Origin: Tubulanus polymorphus
Taxonomy: Eukaryota; Nemertea; Palaeonemertea; Tubulaniformes; Tubulanidae
Direction of reading: 5' to 3'
DNA: 64,000 bases
NCBI RefSeq assembly: GCF_964204645.1
Contig: NC_134028.1
Span: forward strand, 5,366,501-5,430,500
Shown: piece by piece, positions 61,301 to 64,000 of the stretch
Layout of the letters: each line of letters begins with the position of its first letter
How positions within the stretch are numbered: the first letter of the stretch is position 1
Notes under the pieces: model-generated
Told to the model about the DNA's origin: nothing
The model's input: the letters and a program-made list of their open reading frames with translations, nothing else
Database searches by the model: none
Made by a program: the position numbers and the translations under genes

Positions 61301-63839
61301 CAGTTTTCTTAGTAAAATTTGCAGAGAGGTTTAAGAATTAATGATCCTCGCATTTCCTGTCAGAATTTTTTCTTTTTAAATACAATCTATGATATTTTGG
61401 TAATATCAAAATTCATTGTGTTTTATCTATAATTCACAGGAGTTTATCTGACTATACCAGAAGGTTCCATTCCGAAGGGTCAAACCGAAGAGATATTTTT
61501 GGCGGTTTGTAGAGATGATAAAGACCGACCTAAACTGATCGACGCGCAGACAATGGTCAGTCCGGTAATTCTATGCGGACCACAGAATCTGAATCTACTG
61601 AAACCAGTAATTCTCAGTTACGCTCACTGCGCTAGTTTGCGCAACGCGAACTGGGTATTGTCCATTTATAACAGTCACACACCATACGACGAGGCTCCTA
61701 TCTGGCAGGTTAGTAGAAACAAATCTTCCGCACTTAGATTTCAGTCGTAAGAAAGGTTTTAAGAAGTATGTGGTACAAATGTATTCATTGACAAAGTTGA
61801 AGAGGAGTGTGAGCCAGCTTCCAGAGCTTCAGCTGCAGAAACTGGTTCTAACTTTAGGAAGATTACTTATTGTACACTGACATAAGTCTAAATCCCACAA
61901 TTAAAAAACCATAAAGTGGAAACAAAATTTTACAGAACAACAGAATTTTATTAGAATCCAAATCTTCAGTTTTACTGTAAAAACCATTATCAAGGAGTGA
62001 CAAGTTGATTGTGGGACTTACGACTTAAGTCATCATTCGCGACACATTCTGAAACTACTTCGTACATTGACTTGTTCATTCTACTTTGTGATACACAATT
62101 ATTGCAAATGATAGAGAATATCATTTTACTTGTAGCCTGTTGTAACGCTAGGACACGAAACGATCAACACGCCCGGATACTGCCATATCGATCAAGACCA
62201 AGCTGATTTAATGATTGACACGCTATCGCGCTATGCACTAATCGGACATTCAGTGCCCGGATCGGCTGCCGTGAAAATCCTGCGACTTGCCGCGTTTGCA
62301 CCATCAGTACCGAGTTCTCTGTCATCGGTTGATTATAACATTCGTGTTTATGTCGTAGAGGATACTCCTGACGCATTGCAGGTACAGGATAATTCTTTTA
62401 TCAGACCTGACTACCACTACTATCTGAGAGTAGTTACTACTAGAGCTCATTTACTGCCAAATCTACCAAATTTCTCTAAACATCGGAATAAATTCTGACT
62501 TATTTTTAAATAAACAACTATTTTTGATATCTAATTATTGTCATTTGTGCTGAAAACTACTTCAAAGGGAGACACAAAAGTTGTCTGGTCTGTTATATCG
62601 AAGTCAAGATTTAGTGGCATTTCTGAACCGGAGAGATGGACTAAGGGGGAGATGTGGAGAGTCTTTGAAATGAGGGATGCATTTAGGGGTCCTTGTTAGC
62701 GAGGGAAAGTCTGCACTCCAAGATCAGAACTGCAGTTGCCAATAATATCCCAAACACCTTATATTATTGTCTTGAATAAAATTGATTTTGAATTTGTCTA
62801 TTTTCAGAGTGTATTTGAAATTGAGAATCGACTCGGTGGTCAGTTACTGGATAAACCGAAACAGATGCCGTTCCAAGATGGAGGATGTAGCCTGTGTTTG
62901 ACGATCGAGGATCTGACGCCCGGTTGGAGGAGTCGTTTGCCCGTGAACTTTCAAGAGATTCCGTTTTGCCATGTTTGGAATGGCAACCAGTCCAATTTGC
63001 ATTGTTCATTCTCATTGGAACACGTCGATCGGTCCCAGCACATGATCGGCTGTTTGATACACGTTTATCAAATGGGTATTATCACGAATCGTCAAGTTTT
63101 ACATATCGCAACTAATATTACAGAGGTAAGTAGCATCCTGGTAAATCTAAAGCCGCGATCACACGAGCATGGGCCCGTGCCTGTTTGACCTGGACCAAAT
63201 TTGGCCCAACCAAAAACATCGTACCAGGTCGAAGCCAAATTCTAGCACAGATCAAATTATTGGATAATAATTGCACGACTCACTTCGCTTTGTTTAAGCT
63301 TTGTTTGTTGAGTGTCAGGTGAGTGGTTTACGTATGAACACACTCTAATTAGGCATGGGCCTAATTTGACTAGGGTCTGATCTTGACCAATCATCTCTGT
63401 ATGATCGTGGCTTTATTTTCTTCAAAACTTCAAAACATTTTTTCAGCTGGGATACAGTGTAATGATTCAATCTGTGTGATCGTTAAATTTCAGAATACAC
63501 AATCCCTCCCCCGCCATGTACAGCAGCTCCCGAAAGGGGCTCGAGTCACCAGTCATGGTTCATCATCTAGAGTTACTCTCGATTCACCACAACAGGTTTT
63601 CAAGTATGTATACAGTTAATACTAAATACGTTAGTCATTGAAATATATGTAAGCCTTGCTGAACTCGAAATGATTTACTGTCTTTGTCTCAAGTTGTCCC
63701 TCTTAATCTAACTGTTGGACTGTTTTCTCTAATTCAGACTTCCGCTTAGCGTAAAAATGAAGATATGCGCTTTGTTAGATCCACCGAATATGAGAGGAAA
63801 TGATTGGAGAATGTTAGCTCACCAATTAGGAACAGATAG
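41815..63839 (+). CDS. unc5: UNC5-type netrin receptor, multi-exon gene (3' end outside window)
   Basis: This is a single-pass guidance receptor of the UNC5 family, which binds netrin and mediates axon repulsion and dependence-receptor signalling. I joined coding segments 41815-41881, 49331-49780, 56052-56155, 56239-56419, 56678-56845, 58550-58711, 60138-60293, 60667-61155, 61440-61708, 62136-62381, 62808-63125, 63494-63603 and 63738-63839. All junctions keep frame and give 940 complete codons without the microexons. Domains in order: leader 1-23, Ig1 about 60-175, Ig2 about 180-268, TSR1 268-324, TSR2 324-378, membrane helix about 387-411, linker to about 585, ZU5 from about 585, UPA from about 712, death domain from about 905. 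Known family members are about 900-950 residues, so roughly 50-70 residues of death domain and tail are missing beyond the window. Family assignment rests on domain order and on many conserved motifs recognised by eye. It is very secure. Confidence 0.96.
44088..44345 (+). repeat. Tandem duplication, two units of about 120 bp
   Basis: Unit 1 (about 44095-44210) and unit 2 (about 44235-44345) share AATTTGAACATAGG / AATTTGAATATAGG, AATTGTGGAACTGGGT, GGATTAGAGTGTTG / GGACTAAAGAGTTG, GAAAATGAACTATTCTTGGCT and GAAATGAACTAATCTTGGCT. Confidence 0.65.
45951..45995 (-). repeat. Repeat terminus related to 13040-13098
   Basis: AGGGGCGGAATCTTGAAAAT then TTGAAAAGGGG is the inverse of the block at 13050-13098. 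The element body downstream is not delimited. Confidence 0.35.
46275..46361. repeat. (TC)n / (GA)n microsatellite
   Basis: This is an almost uninterrupted CT dinucleotide tract of about 86 bases. The arginine-glutamate repeat frame on the reverse strand is only its translation. Confidence 0.95.
46986..47183 (-). repeat. MITE-like family R1, copy 4 (longest, reverse)
   Basis: It is bounded by AAGCCCAACAACACACATG on the left and GCGCGTTAGGCTTAAG on the right, so AAGCCCAACGC-type terminal inverted repeats are visible. The interior has ATCAACATGTTTGATC, GGAACATTGTTTCCGG and GGAAACATGTTTCCGTC. It is about 198 bases long, with no coding capacity. Confidence 0.7.
49252..49330 (+). CDS. unc5: Candidate alternative start 1d: signal peptide read directly into the Ig1 exon
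   Basis: ATG 49252 is in frame with the Ig1 exon. It starts [20 protein letters not shown] then VIYSPTG, a plausible signal peptide. An in-frame TGA at 49174-49176 closes the frame upstream, so a transcript starting between about 48900 and 49240 would encode a complete receptor without exons 1a-1c. In transcripts using those exons this segment is intron, and TTATTTATTCTCCCACAG is its 3' splice site. The pyrimidine tract needed for splicing and the hydrophobic codons overlap, so the resemblance to a signal peptide could be partly accidental. Confidence 0.4.
49331..49780 (+). CDS. unc5: unc5 exon 2: N-terminal segment and first Ig domain
   Basis: The exon has 450 bases, phase 1 on both sides, acceptor CTCCCACAG and donor GTAAGT. 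After an acidic, proline-containing lead ([21 protein letters not shown]) comes the UNC5 Ig1: [17 protein letters not shown], a tryptophan in DRWMG, the [12 protein letters not shown] region, and YICECLAW. The four-cysteine pattern (C...C...C.C) is the characteristic extra-disulfide arrangement of UNC5 Ig1, part of the netrin-binding surface. It ends GYIRIA plus one base, which with the next exon gives IAYLRK. Confidence 0.96.
49901..50170 (+). repeat. Interspersed repeat family R3, copy 1
   Basis: It starts GTTATCCCACCAGATGGCG then TGACGAGCACTCCAGTCC, and later has AAGAAATTGAACATGGAAG and CGAACCTGGTGGATCATCAC. The start matches 55761, and the later blocks match 60430-60490 and 39168-39205. 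Confidence 0.55.
52012..52125. repeat. MITE-like family R2, short internally deleted copy
   Basis: The ends TTAAGCGATCACGCGAGCAT and ACTGTGATCGCGGGCTCTA are inverted repeats like those at 20597-20896. The middle, including AATTTGGCCCGGGCCAATT, is much shorter. Confidence 0.6.
53164..53290 (+). repeat. MITE-like family R1, copy 5 (short)
   Basis: It contains GACGGAAACATGTTTCTAAG, GAAACAAGAAACATG and TCAAACATGTTTTTG, then CACGTTTCCCTCC, ending near CATGTGCATTTGAG. It is shorter than the other copies and has eroded ends. Confidence 0.55.
53973..53985. repeat. Poly-G run of 13
   Basis: This is an uninterrupted run of 13 G in intron DNA. It is prone to length error in sequencing. Confidence 0.9.
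54803..55025 (+). repeat. Interspersed repeat family R4, copy 3
   Basis: It begins ATTTTTTGACGCCATAAAAA, shares CTAGTATGCATTATTGAAGG and GAGTTGATGTGTACTA with the 1449 copy, and ends AAGGCGTCAATAAACTTTCG. Confidence 0.6.
55761..55990 (+). repeat. Interspersed repeat family R3, copy 2
   Basis: It starts CCGGTTATTCCACCAGGTGG then CGTGACGAGCACTCAGTCC, nearly identical to 49901-49940. It ends near CCTCACTTGCCACGGGAGC, shortly before the Ig2 acceptor. Confidence 0.55.
56052..56155 (+). CDS. unc5: unc5 exon 3: first half of second Ig domain
   Basis: Acceptor TTTATTTGCAG and donor GTAAAT, 104 bases, phase 1 to phase 0. With the carried base it reads [10 protein letters not shown], then [16 protein letters not shown], closely following the family pattern YLRK-F-EP...C-PP-G-P-E. 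The cysteine is the first of the Ig2 disulfide. Confidence 0.95.
56239..56419 (+). CDS. unc5: unc5 exon 4: second half of second Ig domain
   Basis: Only 83 bases separate it from exon 3. It reads [20 protein letters not shown], then [20 protein letters not shown], ending LTVY. The Ig signature is complete (core tryptophan, D.A.Y.C). NYT is a likely N-glycosylation site. The 181 bases run from phase 0 to phase 1. Confidence 0.96.
56428..56497 (+). repeat. 26-bp tandem repeat, about 2.7 units
   Basis: The unit is ATTGTAAATCTATGAAAATA then ACGAAA. The second unit differs at three positions and the third is partial. It lies directly after the exon 4 donor in a 258-base intron. Confidence 0.75.
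56678..56845 (+). CDS. unc5: unc5 exon 5: thrombospondin type 1 repeat 1
   Basis: 168 bases, phase 1 on both sides. It reads [20 protein letters not shown], then [16 protein letters not shown] and a final CTSVCP. Tryptophans in WSTWSQW (C-mannosylation motif WxxW), six cysteines and the RRTRTC arginine ladder make an intact TSR. Confidence 0.96.
56869..57080. repeat. MITE-like element R6 with inverted ends
   Basis: The left end GGGCCAGTTTTATAGACTTA and the right end CCTGTCTGTAAAACTGGCCA are inverted repeats with mismatches. A similar GGGGCCAGTTTTATGGAC occurs near 21500. No coding capacity. Confidence 0.5.
57383..57400 (+). CDS. unc5: Candidate 18-nt microexon of unc5 between TSR1 and TSR2
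   Basis: The sequence ATATGCCCCTAGAGGCTG lies between a strong acceptor (TTGTTTCTGTTTTTGGTCAT then AG) and the donor GTAAGA. Both borders are phase 1. Included, it would insert Asp-Met-Pro-Leu-Glu-Ala between the last CP of TSR1 and VDGTW of TSR2 without changing the frame or the following valine codon. Skipping it also keeps frame. Transcript evidence is needed to call it real. Confidence 0.5.
57784..57843 (+). repeat. Short tandem duplication
   Basis: Two copies of TCATCTATCATCTTCATTCT are separated by TTTATGCATTCAACAAC. Confidence 0.75.
58154..58172. repeat. (AT)n run
   Basis: This is an alternating AT tract of about 19 bases in the intron. Confidence 0.85.
58550..58711 (+). CDS. unc5: unc5 exon 6: thrombospondin type 1 repeat 2
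   Basis: 162 bases, phase 1 on both sides, acceptor ATATTTCAG and donor GTATGT. It reads [20 protein letters not shown], then [14 protein letters not shown] and CTGGMCR. WSPWSSW carries the WxxW motif and six cysteines are present. NCT is a potential N-glycosylation site. Confidence 0.95.
58712..59502 (+). other. Intron after TSR2
   Basis: About 790 bases. A short (TC)n run lies at about 58999-59016. No exon was recognised. Confidence 0.7.
59503..59526 (+). CDS. unc5: Candidate 24-nt microexon of unc5, juxtamembrane, with a longer 51-nt form
   Basis: The acceptor TTCATTCTATAATTTCAG precedes 24 bases ending GAGAAG before GTAAGG. The phase is 1 on both sides, encoding Asp-Gly-Met-Asp-Met-Ser-Arg-Glu between TSR2 and the membrane helix. 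A second donor, CCCCAG before GTAACC at 59554, is also phase 1 and would extend the exon to 59553, adding Gly-Lys-Ala-Phe-Pro-Ile-Ser-Ser-Pro. Vertebrate UNC5 genes are known to vary by splicing in this membrane-proximal segment. Skipping the exon is also frame-neutral. Confidence 0.55.
59527..60137 (+). other. Intron before the transmembrane exon
   Basis: No exon was seen apart from the possible 27-base extension of the preceding microexon. A long pyrimidine-rich stretch leads to the acceptor at 60136/60137. Confidence 0.7.
60138..60293 (+). CDS. unc5: unc5 exon 8: transmembrane helix
   Basis: 156 bases, phase 1 on both sides. After VASSIWSEK the helix runs [20 protein letters not shown] and IVFLV, then the stop-transfer KRKQ and a cytoplasmic [12 protein letters not shown]. 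The VTLYVG start corresponds to VALYVG in vertebrate members. Confidence 0.95.
60294..60666 (+). other. Intron with a repeat R3 fragment
   Basis: 373 bases. 60357-60500 resembles repeat R3 (CCAGGTGGTGCAAC, GAAGAAATTGAAGC, GGAATCCTCGCTTGCCAC). No exon was seen. Confidence 0.7.
60357..60500 (+). repeat. Repeat family R3, copy 3
   Basis: It shares the start motif CCAGGTGG, the middle AAATATGGAAGAAATTGAAG and the end AATCCTCGCTTGCCAC with the copies at 49901 and 55761. Confidence 0.5.
60667..61155 (+). CDS. unc5: unc5 exon 9: cytoplasmic linker and start of ZU5
   Basis: 489 bases, phase 1 on both sides, acceptor TTTAACTTTTAG and donor GTATGA. It encodes a low-complexity linker rich in Asn, Ser, Pro and Met ([38 protein letters not shown]), with several SP and TP type phosphorylation candidates. 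It ends [12 protein letters not shown], which opens the ZU5 fold. I see no DxxD caspase motif in this linker. Confidence 0.94.
61440..61708 (+). CDS. unc5: unc5 exon 10: ZU5 domain
   Basis: 269 bases, phase 1 to phase 0. It reads [20 protein letters not shown], then the conserved [20 protein letters not shown] and [12 protein letters not shown], ending PIWQ. The pattern (V/S-L-IP-GAIP-G, TLLTPVV-CGP, L-PV-L---HCA) is typical of UNC5 ZU5. Confidence 0.96.
61709..62135 (+). other. Intron within ZU5
   Basis: 427 bases, donor GTTAGT. No repeat or exon was recognised. Confidence 0.8.
62136..62381 (+). CDS. unc5: unc5 exon 11: end of ZU5 and start of UPA domain
   Basis: 246 bases, phase 0 on both sides. 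It starts [19 protein letters not shown] and continues [20 protein letters not shown], then [16 protein letters not shown]. This matches the family pattern (TPCYIQLD, L-TYALVGHS, YSIRVY--DDT-DAL). Confidence 0.96.
62382..62807 (+). other. Intron within UPA
   Basis: 426 bases. No repeat or exon was recognised. It ends in TCTATTTTCAG. Confidence 0.8.
62808..63125 (+). CDS. unc5: unc5 exon 12: UPA domain
   Basis: 318 bases, phase 0 on both sides, donor GTAAGT. Conserved runs include [37 protein letters not shown] and FSLEHVD. It ends ATNITE. UPA packs against ZU5 and the death domain in the closed form known for this family. Confidence 0.96.
63126..63493 (+). other. Intron filled mostly by MITE R2
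   Basis: Of 368 bases, 63148-63415 is an R2 element. The remaining sequence supplies the splice signals. Confidence 0.8.
63148..63415. repeat. MITE-like family R2, second full copy
   Basis: The ends TAAAGCCGCGATCACACGAG and TGTATGATCGTGGCTTTA are inverted repeats. The interior is collinear with 20597-20896, including CCTGTTTGACCTGGACC, CAAATTCTAGCACAGATCAA and TGACTAGGGTCTGATCT. Confidence 0.75.
63494..63603 (+). CDS. unc5: unc5 exon 13: linker between UPA and death domain
   Basis: 110 bases, phase 0 to phase 2, acceptor AAATTTCAG and donor GTATGT. It encodes [20 protein letters not shown], then a serine-rich stretch, SPQQVF and the first two bases of a lysine codon. It corresponds to the variable linker before the death domain. 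Confidence 0.85.
63738..63839 (+). CDS. unc5: unc5 exon 14: beginning of death domain (gene continues past window)
   Basis: 102 bases, phase 2 on both sides, donor GTAAGA. It reads [20 protein letters not shown], then [13 protein letters not shown]. The motif L--R-K-C--LD-P--RG-DWRMLAHKL is diagnostic of the UNC5 death domain, covering helices 1-2. The remaining helices are beyond 64000. Confidence 0.95.
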
Positions 63840-63880
63840 GTAAGAACGAATTACTCATTCATTTATTTTTGATATCGCTA

Positions 63881-64000
63881 TAGCCCAATGCGTACGATAC
63901 AGGAAACAGGAAACAGAAACATGTTTCTGTGTGTTTGAGTCGGGTGCATTTACAAGAAATGAGAAACATGGTTTCGGGAAACATTGTTTCCAAGATAAAA
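63881..64000 (+). repeat. MITE-like family R1, copy 6 (cut by window end)
   Basis: It starts TAGCCCAATGCGTACGATAC, giving the left terminal motif AGCCCAAYGCG. It continues GAAACAGAAACATGTTTCTG and GGGAAACATTGTTTCCAAG. It lies 41 bases after the exon 14 donor. Confidence 0.65.

Overview
The window is animal genomic DNA carrying most of one large gene on the + strand: an UNC5-type netrin receptor (unc5). Exons of a few tens to a few hundred bases lie between introns with GT...AG borders. The joined exons read as two immunoglobulin domains, two thrombospondin type 1 repeats, a transmembrane helix, a cytoplasmic linker, ZU5, UPA and the start of a death domain. CpG is not depleted, microsatellites and short inverted-repeat elements are common, and coding exons favour codons ending in C or G. 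This suggests a marine invertebrate, perhaps a lophotrochozoan. I cannot name the species from the sequence.

Layout: 1-6410 has no recognisable protein gene. From 6.9 kb to 49.3 kb is the long 5' part of unc5. It contains up to four candidate N-terminal exons (about 6911-7082, 22441-22585, 41815-41881 and 49252-49330). Each encodes a hydrophobic leader, and each fits the single acceptor at 49330/49331 in phase 1. The 41815 exon is the best supported, with an in-frame stop just upstream, TATA-like boxes and a consensus donor. The 22441 exon is the least certain. The extracellular domains follow at 49331-58711, the membrane span at 60138-60293, and the cytoplasmic domains at 60667-63839. The last donor is at 63840, so the rest of the death domain and the 3' end lie outside the window.

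Two very small exons (57383-57400, and 59503-59526 with a longer 59503-59553 form) fit the phase-1 borders flanking the second thrombospondin repeat. They would add 6, 8 or 17 residues to the linkers next to it. Together with the alternative starts, this locus could make many receptor forms that differ only at the N-terminus and around the membrane-proximal ectodomain.

On the opposite strand, just upstream of the 41815 exon, a 70-codon reading frame with one clear membrane helix and a nearby AATAAA may be a small gene or a terminal exon. The introns hold several families of short non-autonomous elements (three or more MITE-like families), diverged tandem duplications and microsatellites. I saw no tRNA, rRNA, CRISPR array or autonomous transposon gene.
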